Assembly: GCA_964522525.1 (NCBI GenBank)
Contig: CAZFWG010000011.1
Location: 1 to 64,000, forward strand
DNA: 64,000 nt
Reading direction: 5' to 3'
From: CAYUYV01 sp964522525
GTDB lineage: Bacteria > Pseudomonadota > Alphaproteobacteria > JAJFIK01
The translations under genes and the position numbers were made by a program. Within the stretch, counting starts at the first letter, position 1; each line of letters opens with the position of its first letter. The notes under the pieces are model-generated. The model was not told the origin of the DNA. It saw only the letters and a program-made list of their open reading frames with translations, and did no database searches. This document shows, in pieces, positions 27,159-35,342 of the stretch.

Positions 27159-27633
27159 GGACGGACGCATCGTCCCGAACCCTTGGGTCTTCGAGGAGGG
27201 CGATACGGTGCTCGGCGGGGATGCCCCGATCATCGTCACATTAGAACGGTGGCAGACGGAACGGGAACGCCTGATCGGCCATAACGGTCCAATCGGCCTT
27301 CTGCTCAAGGATGATCAGTCCCCTGCTCTGGTGGCAGATGATCTCTCGCGTTTTTCCCTGATCGCCCTCGATTTTCCCGCCTTCAAGAACGGGCGGGGCT
27401 ATTCCTCGGCGCGGCTCCTGCGCCAGCGCTACGGGTTTGCCGGTGAAATCAGGGCGGTGGGCGATGTCCTGCGCGATCAGATCGCCTTCATGGCCCGTTG
27501 CGGGATTGACAGTTTTTCCGTCGCCGACAGTTTTCCGATTGAGGCCTGGCCCGAAATCATGGGCGAGATGAGCCATGTCTATCAGGGGGCCGCCGACGGG
27601 CAGGAAACCGTCCTCGAAAAGCGCCATGACTGA
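27145..27633 (+). CDS. DUF934 protein of the sulfite reductase operon
   Basis: Soluble protein of 162 aa starting MPIVKDGRIVPNPWVF. It has the family core FPAFKNGRGYSSARLLRQRYGF and RDQIAFMARCGIDSF. Its start lies inside the end of cysI (14-nt overlap) with AAGGAGG 6 nt before the ATG, so translation is coupled. DUF934 proteins occur with CysI/CysH in proteobacteria; biochemical role unknown. The cysH gene that often follows is not here. Confidence 0.87.
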   Translation: MPIVKDGRIVPNPWVFEEGDTVLGGDAPIIVTLERWQTERERLIGHNGPIGLLLKDDQSPALVADDLSRFSLIALDFPAFKNGRGYSSARLLRQRYGFAGEIRAVGDVLRDQIAFMARCGIDSFSVADSFPIEAWPEIMGEMSHVYQGAADGQETVLEKRHD

Positions 27634-27650
27634 AGGCGCCAGCCACCGCC

Positions 27651-28121
27651 ATGCCATCGGATCCGTCCCTCTCCATCCAACAGCTTTGCGCTGGTGATTT
27701 GGATTTATTCCGTGAACTGCTTGCCGTGTTCGGCCGCGCCTTCGAGGATAGCCAGACCTATGAGGGCACCCCACCTGATGATGCCTATCTGCGCCAATTG
27801 CTCGGCGGCGATCAGTTCATCGCCCTGGCGGCCTTGAAGGATGGGGCCGTTGTCGGCGGTCTTGCCGCCTATGACTTGAAAAAATTCGAGCAAGCGCGCA
27901 GCGAGATCTACATCTATGATCTGGCGGTCGCGGAGCCGTATCGCCGGCAAGGCGTGGCCACGGGTCTGATCATGGCCCTCAAGCCGATCGCGCGGGCCCG
28001 CGGGGCTCATCTGATTTTCGTGCAGGCGGACCATGGCGATGATCCGGCAATCGCTCTCTACACCAAACTGGGCGACCGGGCGGACGTCCTTCATTTCGAC
28101 GTGGCCGTGAAAGAGAGCTAG
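27651..28121 (+). CDS. GNAT acetyltransferase related to aminoglycoside AAC(3)-I
   Basis: GNAT-fold acetyltransferase of 156 aa. It matches the AAC(3)-I family closely by eye: FGRAFEDSQTY and FIALAALKDGAVVGGLAAY near the N terminus, KFEQARSEIYIYDLAV (about 82-97), the acetyl-CoA loop RRQGVATGL, and QADHGDDPAIALYTKLG near the C terminus. The known enzymes acetylate the 3-amino group of gentamicin-type aminoglycosides using acetyl-CoA. Whether this chromosomal homologue does so, or has another amine substrate, is not shown. It is 18 bp after DUF934, possibly in the same transcript, and its last 4 nt overlap the converging sodium channel gene. No integron or IS is nearby. Confidence 0.82.
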   Translation: MPSDPSLSIQQLCAGDLDLFRELLAVFGRAFEDSQTYEGTPPDDAYLRQLLGGDQFIALAALKDGAVVGGLAAYDLKKFEQARSEIYIYDLAVAEPYRRQGVATGLIMALKPIARARGAHLIFVQADHGDDPAIALYTKLGDRADVLHFDVAVKES

Positions 28122-28981
28122 GGCGTTCCGTTCCCCTTCTCGATCCCCTCCTTCAACGCGGCCACTTCCTGGCGCAGCGCCCGAACCTCCGCCAGCAGAA
28201 GATCACGCTCCTCATGGGCATGACTTTCGGCCTCCACGACGGCCACGACCTCTTCATGGTGAAGCGCGGTCATGGAATTCACAATGATCGCGATAAAGAG
28301 ATTCAGTACCATGAAACTGGTCAGGAAAATGAAAGGCACGAAGAAGACCCATGCAAAGGGATGAACCTCCATCACGGGCCGCACGATGCCCATGGACCAG
28401 CTTTCGAGGGTCATGATCTGGAACAGGGAATACATGGACGCGCCCACCGACCCGAACCAGTCCGGGAAGGACCCGCCGAACATCTTGGTGGCGAGTACCG
28501 CGCCCACATAAAAGAACAGCATCAGCACGCCCATGATCGCGCCCATGCCGGGAATTGAGGAGAGAAGCGCCTCCACAACCCGCCGCAACTGGGGCACGAC
28601 GGACAACAGGCGCAGGATCCGCAAGATCCGGAAGGCGCGCAACACGGACAAATTGCCCGACTCCGGGACGAGTGAAATCGCGACGATTGAGAAATCGAAC
28701 AGATTCCACCCGTTGTAGAAAAAACGATGGCGGTGGGCGACCAGTTTCACGGCAATTTCAAAGACGAACAGGGCCAAGATGCCCTGATCCACCGCGCGCA
28801 GCAGCGGGCCGACACTGTCGCGAATGCGCTCGGAGGTCTCCAGGCCCAGCGTGACGGCATTGATCATGATCGCCACGGTAATGAAGGTCTGAAAACGGGG
28901 GCCTTCGACGGCGGCGCGCAGCATCTCGAGAAATGGCGGGCGGGCGCCGGCGGCCGGGTCAGGCGCGTCCGAGTGGGGCAT
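28118..28981 (-). CDS. voltage-gated sodium channel, NaChBac/NavMs family
   Basis: Tetrameric 6-TM ion channel, 287 aa. S1-S4 lie at about 30-130; S4 has four Arg at three-residue spacing (VLRAFRILRILRLLSVV, R115, R118, R121, R124). The pore has S5, the selectivity filter TLESWS (191-196) and S6 ending in NLFIAIIVNSM. The C-terminal 40 residues form a heptad-like coiled coil (LLLAEVRALRQEVAALKEG), as in bacterial Nav channels. The filter and following MGIVRPVM resemble the Magnetococcus NavMs channel. Its role in this organism (pH, motility or Na+ sensing) is inferred. Converges with the AAC(3)-like gene. Confidence 0.92.
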   Translation of the reverse strand: MPHSDAPDPAAGARPPFLEMLRAAVEGPRFQTFITVAIMINAVTLGLETSERIRDSVGPLLRAVDQGILALFVFEIAVKLVAHRHRFFYNGWNLFDFSIVAISLVPESGNLSVLRAFRILRILRLLSVVPQLRRVVEALLSSIPGMGAIMGVLMLFFYVGAVLATKMFGGSFPDWFGSVGASMYSLFQIMTLESWSMGIVRPVMEVHPFAWVFFVPFIFLTSFMVLNLFIAIIVNSMTALHHEEVVAVVEAESHAHEERDLLLAEVRALRQEVAALKEGIEKGNGTP

Positions 28982-29158
28982 GGGATTAGGGTCCCTGATT
29001 GATCATCCGGTACTTCACCTTTGAGGTACGAAACCCGGCCCCCGCTGGCAAGGGAGGAGCACCACCCGACGCCTGCCACCCCCAGCCAAACGGCTGCTCT
29101 CCGCCTGCTTCCTCGCGCGCATGTGGACACCCCAGAACATCGACCTACTTCCCGACCC

Positions 29159-29818
29159 ATGAGTGAAAACGGCCTTTCCCCCCTGCCCCGGGATTTTCCC
29201 AATCGGGAAGATCTCATTGATTTCCTCCGGAACGCGTTTCCGGAAATGTCGCAGCGTGATGACGCCTGCGCGCCCCGTCGAGGCGGTCGGCCGGCGGCGG
29301 AAGAAACGCTGGAGCGCATCAAGCCGGCCCAATATGGCCGCACACGGAATCATGTGGACGGTGCGGTATCGGGACTGTCGCCCTATCTGCGCCATGGTGT
29401 CTTGACCCTGGCGGAAGTGCGCGACGCCGCCCTTGACAAGGCAGGCGAGCGCGCGAGCTGGAAGTTCATCAATGAACTGGCCTGGCGCGACTATTGGCAG
29501 CGNNNNNNNNNNNNNNNNNNNNNNNNNNNNNNNNNNNNNNNNNNNNNNNNNNNNNNNNNNNNNNNNNNNNNNNNNNNNNNNNNNNNNNNNNNNNNNNNNN
29601 NNTTGCTCGATGGCGATCCGGGCAGCAACAATCTCTCCTGGCAATGGGTGGCCAGCACGTTCAGCAGCAAGCCCTATTTCTTCAATCGGAACAATCTTGA
29701 GAAATACACGGACGGCCGGTATTGCGCGACTTGCCCCAAGGCCGATGACTGTCCTTTTGATGCCTCTTATGAGGATCTCGCGACCCGCCTCTTCAAACCG
29801 GTGGAGAACACGCCGTGA
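29159..29818 (+). CDS. photolyase/cryptochrome FAD-binding domain protein (interrupted by assembly gap)
   Basis: Only the FAD-binding helical domain of a photolyase is encoded. Before the gap: PAQYGRTRNHVDGAVSGLSPYLRHGVL and WKFINELAWRDYW. After the gap: LLDGDPGSNNLSWQWVASTFSSKPYFFNR, the FAD-site signature, then YCATCPKADDC with three Cys that may bind a metal cluster, and SYEDLATRLF. The usual alpha/beta antenna domain is missing at the N terminus; the next gene may supply it. About 80-100 residues normally separate the two motifs, so the 100-N run is a placeholder for a larger gap. ATG at 29159 chosen; start uncertain. Confidence 0.8.
   Translation: MSENGLSPLPRDFPNREDLIDFLRNAFPEMSQRDDACAPRRGGRPAAEETLERIKPAQYGRTRNHVDGAVSGLSPYLRHGVLTLAEVRDAALDKAGERASWKFINELAWRDYWQXXXXXXXXXXXXXXXXXXXXXXXXXXXXXXXXXXLLDGDPGSNNLSWQWVASTFSSKPYFFNRNNLEKYTDGRYCATCPKADDCPFDASYEDLATRLFKPVENTP
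29503..29602. other. assembly gap (100 N)
   Basis: Exactly 100 undetermined bases inside the photolyase-like gene. The reading frame on both sides happens to match, but the family alignment suggests that the real missing sequence is longer. Confidence 0.99.
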
Positions 29819-30243
29819 CAGGATTGATCTGGATCCACGATGATTGCCTCTCGGCCAAGGCCGCCGTCTTCTCCCAAACGGAAGATCCGGCGGTCTATGT
29901 GTTTGACGATGCCTTCATGGCGAAACGGGGATATGGCCTGAAGAGACTGACATTCATCTATGAGTGCCTCCTCGACATGCCGGTCGAGCTTTATAGGGGG
30001 CCATGCGTCGAGACGCTCCTCGCCCTCGCCCGGCGCGACGGCAGGACAACGATCCGGACCATGGAAACACCGGATCCATTTCTTCGTAACGTGATGAATG
30101 AGCTGGCCGATGAAATCGACCTTTCCATCCTGACACCACCACCCTTCACCACTCTGACGAAAAAGCCGAATCTCAAGCGCTTTTCCCGCTACTGGAAGAT
30201 GGCGCAGGAAACGGCCTTCCTGCCGACGGACAAACAGTCCTAG
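29815..30243 (+). CDS. small photolyase-N-terminal-like protein, partner of the FAD-binding protein
   Basis: Protein of 142 aa. It starts GLIWIHDDCLSAKAAVF and continues VYVFDDAF ... RLTFIYECLLDMPVELYRGPCVETLLALARRDG, the pattern of the photolyase alpha/beta (antenna) domain (LVWFRxDLR ... VFVFD ... L..L....L..G). The start overlaps the stop of the FAD-binding gene by 4 nt (GTGA), so the two are co-translated. Together they would make a photolyase split and encoded in swapped order (FAD domain first). This identification is inference from weak similarity. Confidence 0.55.
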   Translation: MTGLIWIHDDCLSAKAAVFSQTEDPAVYVFDDAFMAKRGYGLKRLTFIYECLLDMPVELYRGPCVETLLALARRDGRTTIRTMETPDPFLRNVMNELADEIDLSILTPPPFTTLTKKPNLKRFSRYWKMAQETAFLPTDKQS

Positions 30244-30432
30244 GAAGTCTCCACGGGATCCCTCCCCGCAGGATGGTTCGACCGCCGTGCGGTTGAATGC
30301 TTCTCCAACATGATGCCGGCGTCCGCTCTGCGAGGCTCACCGCAAGACCATCCAGACTTTGCCTGACAACGCTCAATAAGGCGGGAGCTTGATGTTCTCG
30401 CCTCTCTCCTTGTTTGCCCGGCATTTCCGGCC

Positions 30433-30462
30433 TGGACAATGTCACTGATCAGTGACTATTAT
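30433..30462 (+). promoter_or_regulatory. promoter of the TetR/nitroreductase operon
   Basis: TGGACA (30433-30438) and TATTAT (30457-30462) with an 18-bp spacer form a good sigma70-type promoter. The spacer is filled exactly by a 16-bp palindrome (30441-30456) plus two bases. A second palindrome lies directly after the -10. Transcription would start about 30469. Confidence 0.7.
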
Positions 30463-30478
30463 GTCACTCATCAGTGAC
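30441..30478. promoter_or_regulatory. two tandem palindromic operators for the TetR regulator
   Basis: Perfect 16-bp palindrome GTCACTGATCAGTGAC (30441-30456) and a near copy GTCACTCATCAGTGAC (30463-30478), centre-to-centre 22 bp, about two helical turns. They sit between -35 and -10 and over the start site of the TetR gene promoter. This geometry fits autorepression by two TetR dimers. Binding is inferred. Confidence 0.8.
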
Positions 30479-30494
30479 TAATGGTACGAAGCCC

Positions 30495-31160
30495 ATGTCC
30501 ACCGGGATCATCACGCGCCGCTCCCGCGCCCAGACCGAGGCGAAGCTCATCGCGGCCGTGGGCACCGTGCTGGCGCGGGACGGCTTTCGCGCCCTCGGCG
30601 TCAATGCCCTGGCCCGCGAGGCGGACGTGGACAAGGTGCTGATCTATCGCTATTTCGGCAGTCTCAAAGGCCTGATCGCGGCCTTCGCCGAGCGGGGCGA
30701 TTTCTGGTACCACGCGGACGAAATCCTTCCGCGACCGGGGCCCCTGCCCCGGGAAGAGATCGGTGCGTTCATCGCGGATCTGTTCCGCCGTCACATGGAA
30801 GCACTGCTGGCGCGTCCACAGACCCTTGAGATTCTGGCCTGGGAAACCGTGGAACGAAACGCGCTGACCGCCGCCCTTGAAGATGTCCGCGAAGCCCGCT
30901 CCCTCGACCTGGTGGCGCGGGTCAAGGCCCTGCTGCCGCCGGACGCGGCCATTGATGTGCCGGCCTTCGGCGCCTTGATGGGCGCGGCGACGAATTACCT
31001 TGCCATTCGCTCCCGGAGCATCCACGTCTTCAACGATATGGCGATCAACACGGCGGAGGGGCGTGACAGACTTTTTGGCCTTATCGCCCAGTTTGCTCAA
31101 TGCCTAATTGACAAAAAGACCATCGATAAAAACGCCAACATGGGAGGATATCATGCCTGA
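30495..31160 (+). CDS. TetR-family transcriptional regulator
   Basis: Regulator of 221 aa. The N-terminal HTH is typical of TetR (AQTEAKLIAAVGTVLARDGF, NALAREADVDKVLIYRYFGSLKGL). The C-terminal ligand domain is helical. I chose the ATG at 30495 over the GTG at 30474, which lies inside the operator. It is likely autoregulated through the two palindromes immediately upstream and controls the nitroreductase gene, whose start overlaps its end by 8 nt. Confidence 0.9.
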   Translation: MSTGIITRRSRAQTEAKLIAAVGTVLARDGFRALGVNALAREADVDKVLIYRYFGSLKGLIAAFAERGDFWYHADEILPRPGPLPREEIGAFIADLFRRHMEALLARPQTLEILAWETVERNALTAALEDVREARSLDLVARVKALLPPDAAIDVPAFGALMGAATNYLAIRSRSIHVFNDMAINTAEGRDRLFGLIAQFAQCLIDKKTIDKNANMGGYHA

Positions 31161-32358
31161 CAAACCCAATATCTGGCGACGCCGCTTGCTGTGGGGCGGT
31201 GGTGCCACGATCCTGCTCGCCGGTGGCGGCGTGGTATGGCGCGGCGTGGAGCGCGGCGCCTTCACGGCCGCGGAAGGACCCGCCTATGAGGCATGGGATT
31301 TATGGGGCGATCCGGACCTTCAGGGGACGCCTGTCGCGCTGGTGGCCGCCGGCGCTCTCGCGGCCAATGCCCACAACACCCAGCCTTGGCTCTTCGAGAT
31401 CAGTGAGACGGAAATCAAACTCTATGCGGATCTTTCCCGTCACCTGGGCAGTTTCGACCCCTATTTGCGGGAGATGCATTTGAGCCTGGGCTGCGCGCTC
31501 GAAAACATCCGGGTCGCCGCTCCGGCTCATGGATTCAAGGCGAACATCGTTGCGGAAGAAGGGTCGCTTGAGGATCCGGCTCCGCGCACCGGCCGACGCC
31601 TCACGGCGCGGGTCCGTCTTGAACGCATGGAGAACGACGAGCAGGCACCGCTGGTCGATGTTCTGGCCCGGCGCCACACGGATCGGGGGCCCTATGACCG
31701 CGCCCGCGCGGTCCCGGATCCGATGCTTACGGATCTCTCGCGCATTGCCGAGGATTTTCCGGACACCCGGTTTTATTGGTTCAGGGAAGGCCCGGAGCGG
31801 GATCAATTTGACCAGACGACCGTAGCGGCGACGGAACGGATCATCACCGATGCGCCGATGTCCGCGGACAGCGACAAGTGGTTCCGGATGACGAAAAAGG
31901 AGGTTGAGACGCACAGGGACGGCATCACCCTTGACGCCGCCGGCCTGCCCCCGGCCATCCTCACCATCGCCAAGCTTCTTCCCCGGGTGTCGCCGGAAGA
32001 AGCCCATCAATCCTGGTTGGCCTCGACCCGGGACGTCCATTTGCCGAGCGCCGCCGTCACGGGCTTCATTGCCGTGCGGGATCTCTATGACATTCCCCAG
32101 ACCTTGGACGCGGGCATGGCGTGGCAACGGTTGCACCTGACGGCCGTCGACCGGGGCCTCGCCATGCACCCGATCAACCAATGCGTAGAAATCGTGGACC
32201 GGGAAAAGGAACTCGCGTTCCCGCCACGCATGGCGCAAACCCTCGCCGAGTTGATCGGAACCGAGGACTGGCATCCGACCTTTGCGTTCCGGGCGGGCTA
32301 CCCCAAAACCGACGCCCTGCCCAGCCCCCGGCGCGTGTTCGACGACATCATCGTCTGA
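31153..32358 (+). CDS. nitroreductase-family (Acg-like) flavoprotein with N-terminal signal or anchor
   Basis: Protein of 401 aa. N-terminal RRRLLWGGGATILLAGGG is a hydrophobic leader preceded by Arg residues (possible Tat or anchor). The rest is a duplicated nitroreductase fold: AANAHNTQPWLFEISE (about 68-83) with the FMN-binding HNTQPW motif, RRHTDRGPYDR and GLAMHPINQ near the C terminus. Acg-type proteins may bind or sequester FMN or reduce quinones or nitro compounds. GGAGG lies 5 nt before the ATG. Co-transcribed with the TetR regulator; the inducing ligand is unknown. Confidence 0.82.
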   Translation: MPDKPNIWRRRLLWGGGATILLAGGGVVWRGVERGAFTAAEGPAYEAWDLWGDPDLQGTPVALVAAGALAANAHNTQPWLFEISETEIKLYADLSRHLGSFDPYLREMHLSLGCALENIRVAAPAHGFKANIVAEEGSLEDPAPRTGRRLTARVRLERMENDEQAPLVDVLARRHTDRGPYDRARAVPDPMLTDLSRIAEDFPDTRFYWFREGPERDQFDQTTVAATERIITDAPMSADSDKWFRMTKKEVETHRDGITLDAAGLPPAILTIAKLLPRVSPEEAHQSWLASTRDVHLPSAAVTGFIAVRDLYDIPQTLDAGMAWQRLHLTAVDRGLAMHPINQCVEIVDREKELAFPPRMAQTLAELIGTEDWHPTFAFRAGYPKTDALPSPRRVFDDIIV

Positions 32359-32364
32359 AGGAAC

Positions 32365-33630
32365 TCAGTCCACGGTCTTTGAGGGCGCCTCTTTGGCGGA
32401 AGAACGGGCTGCCTTTTTCTCCACAGGCAACTCGTCACGCTGGCCGTCCGTAGACGGTTTATTCACGCAAGGACCGCCGCCGGTCTTTGGCGGCATGAAC
32501 ATTTCCGGCCGCTCTCCCGGCACCTGCTCCACATAGAGGGATTGGCTCGGGAAGGCGAAACTGGAGCCCGCCCCCTCGACAATTTCCATGAGGCGGTAAG
32601 CGAGCCGTTCCTTGACCTCGAGCCATTCGCCCCACACGGTCGTGCGGGTGAAACAATAGAGCATCAAATCGATGGAGGAATTGTTGAACCGGTCGATACG
32701 GACAAAAGTTGCCGCTTCCGTCGGTTTGGCGAAATCGCCGGAGGTCAGCAGATAGTCCTCCATTTCGTCCCGGATCTGGCGGAGCTGGTCGATCGTGGTC
32801 GAATAGGTCACGCCGATATGCCAGTAGATCCGGCGGAAGGTCATTTCCGAAAAATTCGTCACAGGATTATCGGAAAGCTGAGCGTTCGGGACCTGGACCG
32901 GTGCCTTGTCGAATCGGCGTACCTTGGTCGAGCGGAAACCGATATTCTCCACCGTCCCCTCGACCACGCCGTCCACGAGAATCCAGTCGCCCTTCCGGAA
33001 CCGCCGTTCGGTCAGGATCAACACACCGGCGATCAGGTTCTTGAACAGATCCTGGGCGCCCAGGGCGACCGCCACACCGAACAGGCCGAGGCCGCCGATG
33101 ATGGGCGCCACGGGGATGCCGAAATTCTCCAACGTGCCGGCCACGCCGAGCAGCACGACGATCAGCTTCAATCCGCGCTCGAACCAGTCGCCGATCGCCC
33201 CCCTGAGCAGGCTGACCCGCATGCTCAGGACCTTAACGATCGGACCGACCATGTTGTAGAATGCCCAGAAAAAGACGATGAGCAGGAGGGACCGCACGAG
33301 CTGCTCCGCCCGCATGTCCCATTCCTCGCTCAATGGCAGGACCTGGCTGGCGAAAAAGATCCCCAGCACGATGAACAGGAACTTCATCGGGCCCTGGATG
33401 GTGTTGAGGACCGCATCATCCAGTTGGGTCGCCGTCTTGCGCGTGAAACGACGGACGAAGCCGATCACCCAGACCGAAAAGGCCCGGCGCAGGATCCAGG
33501 ACAACAGGATGATGCCGAGGGCGGTCAGGATGCTGCCCAGATCGGCCCCGAACACGCCCGTGTTCCAGACACTGACGATCAAGGCCCAGAATTCGTTCAG
33601 TCGTTCCATAACGGTCTCATTGGACATCAT
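32365..33630 (-). CDS. MscS-family mechanosensitive channel
   Basis: Inner-membrane channel of 421 aa with four to five TM helices and the MscS pore/beta domain: PIIGGLGLFGVAVALGAQDL (pore-lining Gly/Ala helix), then LILTERRFRKGDWILVDG and VPNAQLSDNPVTNFS. The C-terminal 50 residues are a Pro/Lys-rich tail. It protects against hypoosmotic lysis by analogy with MscS. The ATGATG start overlaps the RF3 stop by 4 nt, so it is cotranscribed with prfC. Confidence 0.92.
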   Translation of the reverse strand: MMSNETVMERLNEFWALIVSVWNTGVFGADLGSILTALGIILLSWILRRAFSVWVIGFVRRFTRKTATQLDDAVLNTIQGPMKFLFIVLGIFFASQVLPLSEEWDMRAEQLVRSLLLIVFFWAFYNMVGPIVKVLSMRVSLLRGAIGDWFERGLKLIVVLLGVAGTLENFGIPVAPIIGGLGLFGVAVALGAQDLFKNLIAGVLILTERRFRKGDWILVDGVVEGTVENIGFRSTKVRRFDKAPVQVPNAQLSDNPVTNFSEMTFRRIYWHIGVTYSTTIDQLRQIRDEMEDYLLTSGDFAKPTEAATFVRIDRFNNSSIDLMLYCFTRTTVWGEWLEVKERLAYRLMEIVEGAGSSFAFPSQSLYVEQVPGERPEMFMPPKTGGGPCVNKPSTDGQRDELPVEKKAARSSAKEAPSKTVD

Positions 33631-35237
33631 GCGCGCTCCCGCGTTGCCTTGAGTTCAATGGCCGGCCATTTCTCGGCCGTGTAGTTGATTTCCCAGGCGC
33701 TCTTGGCCAGGAAGACCGGACTGGAGTCCCCGTCCTCGGCCATCGCGCTCTTGTGATTGTCAATGAAGCGGGCCAGTTCCTTGGCGTCGTCCGCGCTCAC
33801 CCAACGGGCAGAGTCATAAGGCGCGGGCTCAAAATCCACCTCCAGGCCGTATTCGGCCTTGATCCGCTCCTTGAGCACATCGAGCTGCAGCCGACCCACG
33901 ACGCCGATCACCCAATTCGCGCCGATCATGGGGCGGAACACTTGGGTCACGCCTTCTTCCGCGAGGCTTTCGAGCGCCTTCCGCATGTGTTTCTGTTTCA
34001 TCGGGTCGCCGAGCCGGACCCGGCACAGGATCTCCGGCGCGAAATTGGGAATGCCCGTGAAGCGCATCTCCTCCCCTTCCGTCAGCGTATCCCCCACCCG
34101 CAAGGTGCCGTGATTGGGGATGCCGATGATGTCGCCGGGCCAGGCCTCGTCCACAAGCTCCCGGTCCTGAGCAAAAAACAGGATCGGGTTATGGACGCCG
34201 ATGGTCTTGCCCGTGCCCATCTGTTTGAGCTTCATGCCCCGCTTGAAGCGGCCGGAACAAAGCCGGAAAAAGGCGATCCTGTCCCGGTGGTTCTGGTCCA
34301 TATTGGCCTGGACCTTGAAGACGAACCCGGCGACCTTGCTTTCCTCGGGCATGACCTCGCGCCTCTTGTCGGACCCCGCCGGTCCGACAGCAGCATTCTG
34401 GGGCCGGGGCGGCGGGGAGAACTGCCCCACCGCATCCAAGACCTGCCGCACGGAAAAATTACGCAGGGCACTGCCGAAATAGACGGGCGTCAGATGACCC
34501 TCCTGGTAGCTGGCGAGATCCATGGCGGGATACCCCTCCCGCACCAGGGAAACATCCTCGCGCAGCTTTTCCAGTTCATCCGGAGCCAACACCTCACCGA
34601 TGCGGTTGCCGTCGAGCTGCAGGCCGACCTCATCCTGCCCTTCCTGCCGGTCGAACAGCATCATGTGATCGGCCAACAGATGATAACAGCCCCGGAAATT
34701 GCGGCCCATGCCGCAGGGCCACATGGCCGGCGTCGTGTCGAGCGCGAGCTTGTCGGCAATCTCGTCCATCAGGGCGAATGGATCCTCCGCCTCCCGATCC
34801 ATCTTGTTGACGAAAGTGATGATGGGAATGTCGCGCAGCCGGCAGACCTCGAACAGCTTCAGGGTCTGGGCCTCGATCCCCTTGGCCGCATCGATGACCA
34901 TGATGGCGCTGTCGGCGGCCGTCAGGGTACGGTAGGTATCCTCGGAAAAATCCTCGTGGCCCGGCGTGTCCAACAGGTTGAACACCACGCCTTCATATTC
35001 AAAGGTCATGACCGCCGATGTGACGGAAATGCCGCGCTGCTGCTCGATCTTCATCCAGTCCGACCGGGCCCGGCGGTTTTCGCCACGGGCCTTGACCTGA
35101 CCGGCAAGGCGCAAGGCACCGCCCTGGAGCAGCAGATGCTCGGTCAGGGTGGTCTTGCCCGCATCCGGGTGGGAAATGATCGCGAAAGTGCGCCGGGACG
35201 GCACGGCCGTCGACACAGCGGGGGAAGCCTCGGTCAA
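33627..35237 (-). CDS. prfC: peptide chain release factor 3 (RF3)
   Basis: GTPase that recycles RF1/RF2 from the ribosome. 536 aa from the TTG at 35237, preceded by AGGAG; family length is about 530. G1 is SHPDAGKTT, G2 region RGISVTSAVMTF, G3 LDTPGHEDF, G4 NKMD, followed by the RF3-specific domain with FEPAPYDSARWV near the C terminus. The frame is open 15 codons further upstream without family sequence. Confidence 0.96.
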   Translation of the reverse strand: MTEASPAVSTAVPSRRTFAIISHPDAGKTTLTEHLLLQGGALRLAGQVKARGENRRARSDWMKIEQQRGISVTSAVMTFEYEGVVFNLLDTPGHEDFSEDTYRTLTAADSAIMVIDAAKGIEAQTLKLFEVCRLRDIPIITFVNKMDREAEDPFALMDEIADKLALDTTPAMWPCGMGRNFRGCYHLLADHMMLFDRQEGQDEVGLQLDGNRIGEVLAPDELEKLREDVSLVREGYPAMDLASYQEGHLTPVYFGSALRNFSVRQVLDAVGQFSPPPRPQNAAVGPAGSDKRREVMPEESKVAGFVFKVQANMDQNHRDRIAFFRLCSGRFKRGMKLKQMGTGKTIGVHNPILFFAQDRELVDEAWPGDIIGIPNHGTLRVGDTLTEGEEMRFTGIPNFAPEILCRVRLGDPMKQKHMRKALESLAEEGVTQVFRPMIGANWVIGVVGRLQLDVLKERIKAEYGLEVDFEPAPYDSARWVSADDAKELARFIDNHKSAMAEDGDSSPVFLAKSAWEINYTAEKWPAIELKATRERA

Positions 35238-35342
35238 ACCGGCTCTCCTGAAACTCAAGATCCACAAAAAGAAGCGGCGCACCGCCGGCGCCGCCCATGT
35301 CTGATCCGGGTTTTAGAGCATTTTTGGCGCGGCCTGAAGCGC

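Noticed and set aside
30244..30432. tRNA gene before the TetR locus (a GGTTCGA-like string)
   Set aside because: No acceptor stem or CCA-compatible end could be folded around it by eye.
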